64,000 bases of DNA, from NCBI GenBank assembly GCA_029783825.1, contig JAREIK010003366.1, positions 190,534-254,533 of the forward strand. The letters run 5' to 3'. The translations under genes were made by a program, and so were the position numbers. Each line of letters opens with the position of its first letter. Position 1 is the stretch's first letter. Shown in pieces: positions 40,750 to 53,649 of the stretch. The notes beneath the pieces are model-generated. The model made no database searches. It was not told the DNA's origin and saw only the letters and a program-made list of their open reading frames with translations. Source of the DNA: Sapria himalayana. Taxonomy: Eukaryota; Streptophyta; Magnoliopsida; Malpighiales; Rafflesiaceae.

Positions 40750-40997
40750 TGAACAATATTATGGATGTCCATAAACTCTCCATCAATTTCTTGACTATTG
40801 ATATTCTTGTGACTATTATTATTCATATATTAATGTGTATTAATTGACATGGATTAATATGTATTCATTGGTACATTTAATATGTATTCAAGCATTAAAC
40901 CCTATAAATAGGGAGCCTTTGTATGAGTCTTGAAGTAATAAAAAATCTCTCCCTTGTTTCTCCTATATCTCTCGCTCTCTTGTCCTTCTATTTCACA
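40750..40997 (+). repeat. 3' LTR of the nested copia
   Basis: It starts TGAACAATATTATGGATG right after the polypurine tract and matches the 5' LTR except for substitutions and a slightly shorter end (CTATTTCACA). CCTATAAATAGGGAGCC carries a clean TATA box. The exact end is uncertain because the flanking direct repeat begins there. Confidence 0.85.
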
Positions 40998-41085
40998 ATT
41001 TTAGAGCTAGCACACTTTCTGTTGATTTGAAATTCATTAAACCTTAAAAAAATAATCATTAAATAAAAGTTCACTCGACCATTTT
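40987..41085. repeat. Right copy of the long direct repeat flanking the nested copia
   Basis: Matches 36,797-36,897 in direct orientation with scattered substitutions, over AGAGCTAGCACACTTT, GTTGATTTGAAATTCATT and AATCATTAAA. It starts where the 3' LTR ends. Confidence 0.75.
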
Positions 41086-41104
41086 ATCATTAACACATTT
41101 GACC

Positions 41105-41530
41105 TAGAGGTGTCAACCGGGCCGGGCCAGCCCGGCACTAGGCACGGCACATTTCAGCCGTCCCTAGGCTGGCCTGGCACGAAAAAATTCCATGCCCAGG
41201 CCCGTGTCGTGCCCGGGTTAGGCACGAGCCATGCCGTGCGGTGCCGTGCCTGACCCGGCATGATTCGGCCCGCTTCACGGCACACCGGCACGGGTTTGTC
41301 CCGTGCCGGGTGTCCCGTGAGCCCGACCCCATGATGGCCCCTCCCGCAAAAAAGACCACGAGTCGGGTCTGATTCGACCCGACCTATGGTTCCTCCGAAT
41401 CCCGAACCGTAAGGACATGCAAGCCCGAGTAGGCCAGGCAAGGCACGGCACGACCCGCCGTGCCTGCGGGCCAGGCACGTCACGGTATAGTAACCGTGGC
41501 GTGCCTGGCCCGGCTCGTTTGACACCTCTA
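41105..41530. mobile_element. GC-rich hAT-type MITE
   Basis: A 426-bp segment with perfect 12-bp inverted ends TAGAGGTGTCAA / TTGACACCTCTA, flanked by an exact 8-bp duplication ATTTGACC (41,097-41,104 and 41,531-41,538), the target length of hAT elements. The interior is very rich in G+C (repeated GGCCCGG, GGCACGG and GTGCCG words) in a strongly AT-rich setting. The open frames on its minus strand come only from base composition. It has no transposase and would need one from an autonomous hAT. Confidence 0.93.
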
Positions 41531-41538
41531 ATTTGACC

Positions 41539-44500
41539 TCACCAAAAAAGCACCATTTAGCTCACTGCTAATTTTAAATTTGCAAAACCCATTATTAATT
41601 TCTCATTAAATTATAATGAAAATAAACAAAAAAACACAGAGAGAGAGAGAGAGACATTCTTTGTTTAATATGGTTATTCAAAATGATGGTGCGATAGTAG
41701 TGTTCTCTAAGACTCGAAGATTTTTTAGAAGTGAACTAACCTATTTATGTAGAAATGACCAGACGGTGGAGAGATGAGTCAGAGATGGAAAATATTAGAA
41801 AATGAAATTATTTTATATTTAACCATTAATTATATAATTTCATAAATAGATAAATTTATGCTTAATAATTTATGAAATATTTATTGTTATTTTTTATAAT
41901 ACTATTTATATATTAATCAAATAAATTTCAGAAATAAAAAAATTAATCTATGGTTATAACATTGGAGAAAATAAATAATATTACTAATAACCATGAAAAC
42001 TATTAATTAGTAATTAAATTTTCATTTTAATTCATTTATTAAAAATACATATTATTTCATATAACCATTGATAAATTGTATAAATGTATAACCATACAAA
42101 ATTTATAAGATCTCAATTAAATAAAAAAATAACCAAGTAAATAATGAATAAGTAACATATCAATAATATTCAAACAACTAATAAAATATCAAACCATAAA
42201 AATTTAAAAAATATATAATCTTAACATTATCCAAAAAAATAAAATTAAAAATTAATTACTTAAAAATATAATTCAAAAAAAATAAGACTACAAATAAATC
42301 CAAAAAAAAAAAGATAAAAGCATCCAAATTTAACTTGTATATTACTATAATAAATGATTTTAGATAATATTTTAGTAGCTATTTTAATATTTTAAAAAAA
42401 CAAGTAGAAAATATCAAGCAAAAAATAATTTTCTATACTATGATTATTAACTTCTGAAATAATAATTATACATCTAAGTAAAAAGATGAGTTACGATAAC
42501 TATAGTACATAATAAATGAGAAGTATCAACAACAATTTTTAAAAAAAGATTTGTTTACTTCTTTAAAGTAAGCATCATGATAGAGGAGCTCTATGAAGAC
42601 TCCTAAATGACAATGATAATTGTCTTGTCTCCGTCAATACCTAATAATACTCTACCTCATTTATAGATAAAACTACTAATATCCCTCTATGATGTATCAT
42701 TTCTTAATATGATCTATAAATTATAGAGATAATCATTTGTGTATGCGTACAAGCATCATATTGCACATCACTATTCTTTCAATTGCACATTTATATTAAA
42801 GCATAAACTTTTATATATAATGGCTAATGATTATATAAATGTATAAGTGTTTAGATATAATGTTGTGTTTAAAATATTTTTATAAATGTTACACACACAC
42901 ACACATATATAAACACTTTTATAAATATTATATAGTATATATATCACATTTATATAAACATTATACATATTATATTTATATATAAAAATTTATGTGCTAT
43001 ATAAATGATTATAAATATGTGTAAATATTTTATATGTTATATAAATGTTATATAAACAATTATTTAAATGGATACTATTATGTAAATATTGTATAAATAT
43101 TTATAAACATTTATACATATGTATAAATATATATATATAACATTATAGGTTTATATAAATATATCAATGTATATATATAATGTTATATGTTTATATATAT
43201 TAAAGTATAACCATATATATATATATTGTCATACAATTATATAAATCTATAAATGTTTATATATAATTTTATGTGTTTATAAGATTTATATAAATATTAT
43301 ATTGCTACAAATCGAGCATACTATTTTCCAAAACAATATACCTCTAGTGTTTTTGAAAATAGATTTTTTGTTTTTATTTTTTTTTCAAATCATGAAATAT
43401 ACAGAAAGAATAAAAGTATTTTTTGAGTTTACCTGAAAGTAAAAATCTTTTATTTTGATGTATTTTTTAACATGATCAGGTTTTTTTTATATTATTCTAA
43501 TGAACCATTAAATAATTTTCTCTACGTCTAATAACATCTAACAACAATAACAAATTATTTTGAAACAATATTAAACTATCAAAAAAAAATTTAGTAATCA
43601 GCATCACCATGAGTAGCTCATATTTTATATTTTAATTGAGGATGGTTATTTTTACATGAAAAAAATTAATTTTTTCTTTACTTTTATCAAAATTGAGGAG
43701 GTTGTGATAAAAAAACTTGAACAATATTAAATTTAATGAATTTAATTTTATCAAAATTATACAATAAACACAAACAGAACACTCATGTGTTTTAATTCTA
43801 ATTTATTTGTTAAGCATGGACTTGAAATTTTTTATAATTCGGACTATTATTTGGGCATAAATTTTATTTTCTTATAATTTGGACTGTTAATTGTAATTTA
43901 TTATATTTTGAAACGATAAAATAAATTAGAATCTACTATATTTTTTGTAAAGTTTTCAAATAGAAAATTAAATGAATTGTATAGCATGAGAAATAACCTT
44001 TAGTATAGCATCATTATGCATATCAATATTCTCTTAGTTGCACATATATTTATTTGAATGTGTGAAAGAATAGAAAATCTCAACAATTCTTTCACTAATT
44101 ATGAATATTCTTGATTATATGAGTATTCTAATTTGAGTTGGATATAAGTTGTAAGCAAAAGATTAATAATTTTTATAATTCTTAAAAAAAAATCTTTTAG
44201 TATTATCTCTTGATAATATAAAAATGTATTATATTTTAACAAAAAACAATGTCAACTTGACAATTCAAGTAGCACAATCTGAGTGGTTATTCACTTGAAA
44301 ACTAGGCAACAATTATCGAGGTAGAGTATTTTTGGTCTACTAAATCAATGTGAGCAACCAAACTTTCTGAGATATGAGTTTTTAACTTAATTTCCAATTA
44401 AACTAATAATTATTTTGGCATAACCCAAAATATCATCTCTAACACAAGCATAATAAAAAGTCAAAACTTCGATCACTTGTAAACTCTTTTGAATCATAAA

Positions 44501-46459
44501 CTATAAAATATATGATTTGCTTTGAATTAAATTGTTCATGAATAAATAAAATATATTGTGTTAAAAAATAATTTAAACAATAATATTTAAGAGAATACTA
44601 ATGTTTCATCCTATGCATTATTTGTGATCAGCTAGCATTCATAAAAGTTTTATATAATCCTAATATCAATTCTTTCTCAAGTAAGCTTGGTATTTATGTT
44701 GTATGCATGCCAACTTGAATGAAAGTTGAGATTATCGTTAAATTGTTTTTCATGGTTTATGGTGTTGTACATAAAGGTTCACCAACCTATTTCCAATTTT
44801 TAAATATCTATAACCTAATTTATGCATATTTGTTCAGAATATTTACATTCAAACATTGTGTAGAATTAACAATGCTTGTATGATTTACCAATGCCAAAAA
44901 AGTTGCTGCTATTAGCTCTGTACAACACCCTTAACTTCTTGTATTACAAATGTAATATCATCAAATCAAACTTGAGTTTAAAAATGAAAGGAAGACAAAA
45001 AGTTGACACTTAATCATACTAACCTTGGTCAAAAGAAAAGTTTCCCATGGGGCAAATGCAGAAAAAATTAGGTCCATTGAATAAACTAACAGTCTCGATA
45101 GATATAGGAAAATTGAACAAATTCAGTATAATGGTATTAAATAATCAACATGTAATTATAACATAATAAAAATAAAATTAATAAAAGATACTCTAGAGAG
45201 ATTACTAGCAGATATAGGAAAATTTAACATAATGGTATTAAATAGTATAATGTAATTATAACCTTCTATCACCTGCTAAAGTGGATACCTAATATTAATA
45301 AATGGTAAGAATAGTGAGCTTAAACTTTTCAAAAAAATACATGGAAAAAAAATTATCTTGTGTGAGATTGATCAAAATTATCAAGTTAGATCATCAAACC
45401 AATTTCAAAAATCATATATTCTATTCTTCATCAAAAACTAAAGCATGGACAAAATAATGCAACAAATGCTAACACAACATGAGGTCTTCAAATTGAAAGA
45501 ACACTAATTAGGTTATGATTCATGATACTTCATGTTTCAGAAAATACAGAAAATATTGCCTCCTTGATGCTATTTTGGTTGGCCACCAATTAGGTTATCA
45601 TTCATATTTAACTTGTTTAAATTTTAAAAATTAATATTTATTTATTTATTTGTTATTTTAAGATTACATATTTTATTTTAAATTTAATCTTTTTTTTTTC
45701 TTTTTAATTTACTATAATAATTTACTGAATGTTTTATTTCTTATAAATTTTAGTAGAGGCAAAAGTAAAACTTCAATTAAAATCAACATAGGATCAATTT
45801 GGTAGTGATTTTCAAAAGTGTTAATAAAATAATTTTAATTGTATTGAGAACAAAAAAATATTAATAGAAATATTTTTAAAAACTCTTTTTATATAGTAAA
45901 AAAACACCTGAAGTATTCCTATAATAAACATTAGGAGATATTTTTAGTATAACTCGTTAAAGCTTTTGGATGAAATTAAAACATCAAATTATTTATCCTT
46001 AAATATCAATTTATTTTATTTTAAATTTAATGAAAAATATAATTTTTTTATAATTCAAATATTTCAAAACTTTTAGTAATACTTTTTTAAAAAAATTTCT
46101 ATAATCATTAATTTTTTTTAAAGTTTTATTAATATAAATATTTACTTGTTAATTTGTTAATTTAGATATTTTTGTAAATATTTGTTTTAGAAGCATATAA
46201 ATAATGAGTTTAGGTTTTTATTAACACACATGTTTATGTATGTTCATTTATTATTTCAAATATTTTAAAAATGTTTATAATTATAGAATTAATTATTTAA
46301 TTTTTTTATTAATACAAATATTTAAACATCTTTATAAATTAATTCAAAAAATATTATGTATATTTTTTAAAAATTTTATTATCATAAAAATAGTTATTAG
46401 TCTTTATTAATATAAATTCTTATTCATATTTATATATATTTGAAATTATTTATTATAAT
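41539..46459. other. 5' non-coding region of E2, second part
   Basis: AT-rich with no coding signal. It holds a (GA)n run (41,638-41,654), an ACACACACAC run near 42,890 and a quasi-palindromic TATATAAAYRTTTATATA region (see separate entry). A duplicated 50-60 bp word with GATATAGGAAAATT and GTAATTATAAC lies at about 45,100-45,163 and 45,212-45,263. Confidence 0.7.
42725..43320. repeat. AT-rich quasi-palindromic region of E2
   Basis: Dense variants of TATAAATGTTTATATAA and its complement fill about 600 bp. A similar but longer region lies at the matching place upstream of the transposase in E3 (53,650-54,860), so it is a shared part of this CACTA family, perhaps grown by slippage. It could form cruciforms. 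Confidence 0.7.
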
Positions 46460-46540
46460 ATCTTATTTTTATAATTATATGAGGAGAAGGTGTCTTTCAA
46501 GGATCCCTCATCCGTAGACCATGACAAAACTTTAATACAC
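46460..46540 (-). promoter_or_regulatory. Conserved 5' block shared by E2 and E3
   Basis: Read on the minus strand this block (GTCATGGTCTACGGATGAG, then GACACCTTCTCCTCATAT) matches 52,139-52,205 of E3 on the plus strand. It is one of the best conserved non-coding pieces between the two, lies about 0.5 kb inside the 5' end of both, and could be the promoter or first untranslated exon. That role is an inference. Confidence 0.5.
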
Positions 46541-46617
46541 AATTTCATTATATATTAAAACAAATAATATAAAAAACAAAAAAAAAATAATTCAGTAGAG
46601 ATGAATGATAGATATAA

Positions 46618-47016
46618 TTTCGAGCTAAATAACTAGGGAAAATTCGTAGCTAAATATATATTTTTTGTGAAAATAATAATTTAAGGACTAATCGCTTGTT
46701 ATTAATATATAATTATAAAAATATTAATCCAGATAACAATTTAGCGAGAGATTTTTTGTCGAGCTAATTAGTTAGGGAAAATTCATCTCTAATGTCATTG
46801 CTAAATTTGCCGCCAATCATTATGCAAAAATTTATGAAAATATTAACTAGGGACATTTTTCCATCGAAAATTTTGGTCTCGAATCTATCTTAATAAATTT
46901 GTTATTCAATATAAAATCAATATCTCTTGCTATTCACTAGATAATCTCTCGCAAATTAGCTAGGGATTATTTTATGAGCTAAATTTTCGTAGCTAAAAAG
47001 ATATTTTCTTATAGAG
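46618..47016 (-). repeat. 5' terminal and subterminal repeats of E2
   Basis: Copies of AACTAGGGAAAATTCGTAGC, GTTAGGGAAAATTCATC, ACTAGGGACATTTTTCC and AGCTAGGGATTATTT lead to the terminus TTTTCTTATAGAG at 47,016. Confidence 0.85.
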
Positions 47017-49051
47017 TATAAAAAATTGATAGATAGATATATAGATATAAGATAGAAAGAAAGATAGATAAATAGATAGATAGGCAAATATATAGATAAA
47101 CAAATAGATAGACATATAGATAGATAGCTAGATAGATAGATAGACACATATATAGCTAGAAAGAAAGATAAATAGTCATATAGACACGTAGAGACATAGT
47201 CAGATAGATAAATATATAGATAAAAAGAAAGATAGATAGACAAATTGATAGATAGAGAGATAGATAGAGAGATAGATAGATAGACAAATAGACTACTAGA
47301 TAGATAGACAGATAGACAAATAGATAGATAGACAGATAGGAAAATTGATAGACATATAGAAAGATAGATAGATAGACAGGTCGATAGATAGAAAAATAGA
47401 GAAATAGTTAGATAGATAGAGAGATAGATAGATAGACAGCTAGATCTATAGAAAGAACGAAAGTAAACAGATAGATAGATAGATAGATAAATAGATAGTT
47501 AGATTGATTGATTGACAAATATATGGATATACAGATAGATAGATAGATAGATATATAGATAGTTAGATTAATAGATAGAATGATTGATAGAAAGATGGAC
47601 AAATTGATAGATAGAAAGATATATAAATAGCTAGATGCATAGATAGATAGATTGATTGATTAATACATAGTTTCTTTGATTGATTGATTAATTGATCGAT
47701 AGATAGATAAATAGATAGATAGAAAAATTGATAGATAGACATATAGACTAATAGACAAATAGACTGATAGATAAATAGATAGATAGATAGATTGGTAGAT
47801 AGATAGACAGATAGAGAGAGATAGATAGGTAGATTCATAGATAGATAGATAGAGAGAAAGACATATAGAAAGATATACATATATGTAGATAGATAAATAG
47901 ACAAATAGATAGAAAATAGTCTGATAGACAAATAGACAAATAGATAGATATACTAATAGATATTTAGATAGATAGATAAATTGATAGATAGATAGATCAA
48001 TTCAAAGATATAAAGACAAATAGATAGCTATGTAGATAAATATATAGATAGTTAAATAGACAGACAAATAGATAGAAAGATAGATAGATTGGTAGACAAA
48101 TAAATAGATAGATAAAAGATAGATAGACAAATATATGAATAAAATGATAGATAGATATACATATAGATACATAGAAGGAATGATAGAAAGAAAGAAAGAT
48201 AGATATAAAGATATATAGACAAATAGATATATAGTCAAATAAATAGATAGATTGATGAATAGGTAGTTTGATAGAAAGATAGATAGACAAACATATAGAT
48301 AGAAAGATAGATATATAGATAAACAAATAGATAAATAGATAGATAGACCATTAGATAGAGAAAGAAATAGAGAGAGATAGAGAGATAGATTGACAAACAG
48401 ATAGATAGATAGATATATAGAAAGAAAGAAACATAGAAAGATAGATGGACAAATAGAGAAAGAAAGATGGATAGATAATATAGATATATAGACAAATAGA
48501 TAGATAGATATAAAGATAGATAGATAAATAGATAGATAGATACAAAGAATGTAAGATAGATAGATAGATAAATAGGCACATAAATAATTAAAAAGATAGA
48601 TATTTAAAAAGATATATAAATAAAAAAATACATAGATAGACATATAGATAGATATAAATTAAGATAGATAGATATATAAAAAGATAATTAGATAAATAGA
48701 TAGAAAGAAAAATAGATAGATAGAAAGATAGATAGATAGATAGACATATAGATTGATAGACAGATAGATAAATATATATTATGTTAGATAAATAGAAAAA
48801 TTGATAGACTTATAGATAAATAGACAGTTAGATATATTGATAGATAGATAAATCCAAAAATAGATAGATATAAAGATAGATAGATATATAAATAGATAAT
48901 TAGATAGATAGATAGATAAAAAGATAGATAGATACATAAATACATAAATAGGTATAAAGATAGATAGAAAATTGGATAGATAGGTTGATTGATAGACAAA
49001 GAGATTACTAGAAAGAAAGATAGATAGATATACAGAGAGATAGACAATCAT

Positions 49052-49083
<32 letters not shown>

Positions 49084-51657
49084 ATAAATAGAAAGATATA
49101 TATATTGATCGATAGATTGATAGATATATAGATAGATTGACAAATATATAGATAGATAGATAGATAAATAGACAGATAGTTATATAAATAAATTACTTGA
49201 TAGATAGATAAATAGTTAGACAGAGAGATTGAAAGGCAGATTGATAGATAGACATATTGATAGATAAATAGATAGACAGATAGAAAAGTAGGCATACAGA
49301 TAGATAGATATATAGATAGACTGATAGATAGATAGATAGGCAGACAAATAGATAGATAGAAAGATAGATAGACTGACACATATAAAGATAAATAGATAGA
49401 TAGGTAGGTAGGTAGAGATATAGAGAGATAGATAAATAGACAGACATATATATAGATAGAATGATAGACAAATAAATAGATTTACAGATAAATATATAGA
49501 TAGATAGACAAATAGAATGATAGATAGATAGATAGATATATAGATAAATAGATAGATAGATATACAAATTGATAGATAAATAGTCTAATAGACTGGTAGA
49601 CTTATAGATAGATATATAGATAGATAAACATGTATATAGATAGACATATATGATGATAGACAAAAAAATAGATAGATAGGTTGATTGATTGACAGATAGA
49701 TTGATTGATAAATAGACATATTACAAATAGACAAATAGACAGATAGACGGATAGAGAGATAAATAGATAGATTGATAGATAGATAGATAAATTTTTAGAT
49801 AAATAGATAGATACATAGATAGATAGATAGATAGAAAGTTAGATATACTGAAAGAAATATAGATAGATAGATAGATTGATTGATTGATAGATATACAGAT
49901 ACACAGATAGACAGACAGACAGACAGATAGATAGATATATAGAAAGATAGATAAATATAAAGATTGATAGATTAATCGATATAGACACATTGACATAAAG
50001 ATAGACAGATATATATATAGATAGTAAGATAAATAGACAGATTGATAGATAGACAAGTAGACAGGTAGATAGGTAGACATGTAGATAGTAAAACATTTTG
50101 ATAATTAAATAGGTAGGCAGGTATCAGGTAGAAAAGTAGACATGTAGATAGTTAGATATATAGACAAATATAAAAATAGATAGATAGATCGATAGTGTGA
50201 TAAATAGATAGATAGTTATAAAGATAGATAGATATATAGATATACATATATACATATAGATAGACACATAGATTGATATAAAGCCAGAAAGATAAAAAGA
50301 TAGAAAGGTAGAAAGATAAATAGAAATATAGATAGAAAGACAGAAACATAAATAAATAGATAATAGATAATAGATAAATAGATAAATAGATATTCAGATA
50401 GATATATATATACAAAGATAGATAGCTATACATATTGATAAATAGTCATATAGACAAATAGATAGATAGATAGACATATATATATATATATATTGATTGA
50501 TTGATTGACAGATAGATAGATAGTCTGATAGTCTAATAGTCAAGAAGAAAGAAAGATAGACTTATAAAGAGATAGTCAGATAGATAGATAGATAGACAAA
50601 TAGAGAAATAGATAGAAAAATAGAAAGGTATACAGATAGATTGATAAATACATAGATTGAAAAATAGAAAGATAGATATATAGAAAAATAGACAGATACA
50701 CAGATAGACAAAGTAATAGATAGATAGATAGATACACTTATATACATATAGATAACTAAACAGATAAATAATTAGATAGATAGACAAATAGATAGTTAGA
50801 TAGATATATAGATAGATATACAAATATACAGTTAAATAGTTAGACAAATCAATAGATAAACTAATACATAGATAGACAGATTGATATAATTATAAATAGA
50901 TAAATACACAGACATACAGACAGATAGATAGATAGAGAGATAGATAGATTGACATATATATAGATATAAAGATAGATAACTATAGATAGACATATAGACT
51001 GATAAAAAGATAGATAGATAGACATAGATAAATAGATAGATATACAGATAGATAGATAGACATATAGATAGATAGATATACTGATATATAGATTGATATT
51101 TAAACAAATACACCATATAGACAGATAAATAGAAAGATAGATGAATATATAGATAGATAGCTAGTTAGACATATATACTGATAGACAAATAGACAAATAT
51201 ACATAATTATAGATATACAGATAGATAGATAGATAGATAGACATATAGACATACAAACACATAGATAAATAGATAGATAGATAGATAGACAAACAAACAA
51301 ATAGACATATAGATAAATACACAAATAGATAGATAGATTGATCGATAAAAAGAAATAAAGAAAGAAAGATAGATAGATAATTAGGTAGAAAGACAGATAC
51401 AAAGATTCAAAGATAGGAAGAATAAAAAAAAGAAATTCATAAATAAAAAACAAAATAAAAATAAAGATAGATAAATAGATAGATAGATAGATAGATTGAT
51501 AGTTAGATAGTTAGATAGATAGATATATAAATAGATAAATAGATAAATAAATAGATATATAGATATTTAGATAGGTTGATAGATCATTATTTAGATAGAT
51601 AGATAGATAGACAAACTGATAGATAGATATATAGACAGAAAGAAAGATAAATACATA
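47017..51657 (-). repeat. Degenerate GATA/TCTA satellite block C (inverted orientation)
   Basis: About 4.6 kb of degenerate tetranucleotide repeat with its TCTA strand on the minus strand, like block B. With block B it was one array before E2 inserted. A (TA)n tract lies at 49,052-49,077. Open frames of Ser-Ile-Tyr-Leu on the minus strand (up to about 213 codons) are by-products of the repeat. Confidence 0.95.
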
Positions 51658-52110
51658 CACTACAAAAAATGTCTATATAGCTAGTAAAATTTAGCTAGGG
51701 ATAAATTTTCTAGCTAATTAGCAAGGGATAAACTAGGAAATAACAAGGGATATTTGATTTTACAATAAATTAAAATTTTGCAATGGATTAGTGATAAATT
51801 AGCATCAGAAATCTTTGAATGAAAATTTATAGTCGCTAAAATATTTGTAGATATTCACGTAGAGAAAAGCTGGAACTTTAGCGATGTATTTAGGTGCAGA
51901 AGTTCCCTTGTTAATTAAAATGAGACAAAATTTGTCGCAAAATAATTATTTAATTTTATTTTTATTAGATTTTATATATAATTAAAAGTGATAATTCCTT
52001 AAATATTTATTTTCTTAAAATATATGCATTAAGCTAGGAATTTTCCCTGGCTATTTGGGATAGTGATAATTTCCATCACTAATGTCTAAAGATATTTTTT
52101 CAAGTATTAT
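51658..52110 (+). repeat. 5' terminal and subterminal repeats of E3
   Basis: CACTACAAAAAATG is followed by TTTAGCTAGGGATAAATTTTC, TTCTAGCTAATTAGCAAGGG and, near 52,030, AGCTAGGAATTTTCCCTGGC. The flanking trinucleotide on the left is ATA. Confidence 0.85.
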
Positions 52111-52138
52111 TTATTTTAATGTTCTATATAATTTTCTA

Positions 52139-52205
52139 TATTGAAGGTATGTCATGGTCTATAGATGAGCGAACCTTAAAAGACACAATCTTCTCATATA
52201 ATAAT
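52139..52205 (+). promoter_or_regulatory. Conserved 5' block shared by E3 and E2
   Basis: GTCATGGTCTATAGATGAG and GACACAATCTTCTCATAT match the minus strand of E2 at 46,460-46,540, at a similar distance from the 5' terminus. Candidate promoter or leader of the CACTA transcript, by inference. Confidence 0.5.
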
Positions 52206-52860
52206 AAAAATATGATATTATAAATTTAAAATTTAATAAATATACAAATACAAATTAAAAATTATATTAAATATGACTAAAATAAAGATTTTGTATTCTA
52301 AATTTATTAAAAAATTATACTTAATTTTTTCTGAAATATTTATTTATGATATTTAAATATTTATATTAAAAAATATTATATAATTTATTAATTTATAATA
52401 TTTTTTAAAATATTTTAAATTAATAAATAAACATAAATAAACTTACTATGAATAAAAAACTAAAATAAAAAAATGTTTTATTAAATTAAAAAATTTATAA
52501 AAATGTATGAATAAATGAATAAACAAGTATATATTTATAAAAATAAAAGTAAAAAATAATATTTTTATTATTATAGGAATTTTTAAAACTATAATGACTA
52601 ATAGATTTGAAATTTTGAATTATAAAAAAATTTTCAAATTTTTCATAAAATTTAAAAGTAAATAATTTGATATTTTTATATTAATACATAGGTGTTTTAA
52701 TTAAATCAAAAAAATTCTAATGATTTAAAAAATAAATATTTCACTATGGTTATTAAATGAACACTTCAAAGATTAAATATTATTATGACTAAAAGATTCA
52801 AATTTTATACCTTTATAATTATTTCATGCTATAATAAAATAATATAAGTAAACTTTATGC

Positions 52861-52868
<8 letters not shown>

Positions 52869-52928
<60 letters not shown>

Positions 52929-52958
52929 GCATGCATGCATGTATGTATGTATGAATGA
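52869..52958. repeat. Compound microsatellite (AT)n-(ATGC)n-(ATGT)n-(ATGA)n
   Basis: About 54 bp of pure AT runs straight into ATGCATGCATGC, GTATGTATGTATG and AATGAATGAAT units, a stepwise change of one tetranucleotide into another. Confidence 0.9.
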
Positions 52959-53649
52959 ATACTTTATTATTATATAATATTATTTTATTTATTTATGAAA
53001 TAATATCATTTATGGTTAAATAAAAATCTATTTCATTTATTTTATTTAAATTATTTATTTTTTATAATTTTTGTTTACTCTTATATTTTTTTTATCATAT
53101 ATTTACATCCAATTTAGTATTTATATATGGTTTCTTTGAAAAACAAAATGCTAAGACATTAAGCACTTAACATTTTTTCTATCTTTCAATGACGAAGATA
53201 TGAGAAGCAAAATGGGACTATGGGAGCAATTTACAAAATCTACCTCTTCTTGTTACCGAGTAATATTATCATTTTACTTCTCATTTGGAATGCTATATAC
53301 ATATCTCTGTCTCTCTCAATTTGATTACCACTGGTTGATTTTCATTTTTACAGAATATTCGAGTATAATTTTTTTTTATTTTTCCCTAATTTTCCTTCTT
53401 TTTTCTTCTATTTTCATATTACTTATTAGATTCTGACACTGCACCATTAATGAAACAATAAATGGTCAGTGTAAACTTTGTTCTTTTATTGTTTAAATTT
53501 TAGGATTTTATTGATTTTAAATACTAAATGTTTGCATATTGTTTTCTCTTTCTGTAACTTGTGAAAATAAATAATGCTTGATGTTTTCTGCTTCTGCAAC
53601 TTTCATAAAAAATATACTTAATGCTTATGGGTTCTATTTTTGTTGTCTC

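Larger units (their letters stand above)
36898..40997 (+). mobile_element. Ty1/copia retrotransposon nested in E2, with two LTRs
   Basis: Two direct LTR copies (TGAACAATATTATGGAT at 36,898 and 40,750) enclose a decayed pol on the plus strand, and a polypurine tract (AAGTGGGAGTATTA) precedes the 3' LTR. At about 4.1 kb it is short for copia, because gag is missing. It lies in the 5' non-coding region of E2, on the opposite strand to the E2 genes, so it inserted after E2 or into an ancestor of it. Confidence 0.92.
27570..47016 (-). mobile_element. Nearly complete CACTA (En/Spm-like) element E2
   Basis: The left end starts CATTACAAAAAAAAGCC and the right end finishes TTTTCTTATAGAG, both variants of the CACTACAAGAAAA terminal repeat. 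The trinucleotide TAT lies just outside each end (27,567-27,569 and 47,017-47,019), fitting the 3-bp target duplication of CACTA elements. Subterminal GCTAGGGAAAATTC motifs sit inside both ends. Two decayed genes on the minus strand, TNP2-like (30,133-33,797) and TnpA-like (28,101-29,963), put the 5' end at the right. The 19.4-kb length includes a nested copia element and a hAT MITE. It was inserted into a GATA satellite that continues in the same orientation on both sides. Confidence 0.9.

Noticed and set aside
41138..41525. Overlapping minus-strand open frames rich in Arg, Gly and Pro
   Set aside because: They lie wholly inside a GC-rich MITE with clear ends and target duplication; the frames reflect base composition.
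46956..51453. Minus-strand open frames of the same type
   Set aside because: Same by-product of the repeat, on the other strand because the array is inverted.
26675..51657. Inversion by simple recombination between E1 and E3 as inverted repeats
   Set aside because: E1 and E3 are in the same orientation, so crossover between them would delete or excise a circle, not invert the segment.
53200..53436. Plus-strand frame of 78 codons in the E3 5' region
   Set aside because: AT-rich, Phe/Ile/Ser-dominated, no conservation with E2 and no recognisable motif.
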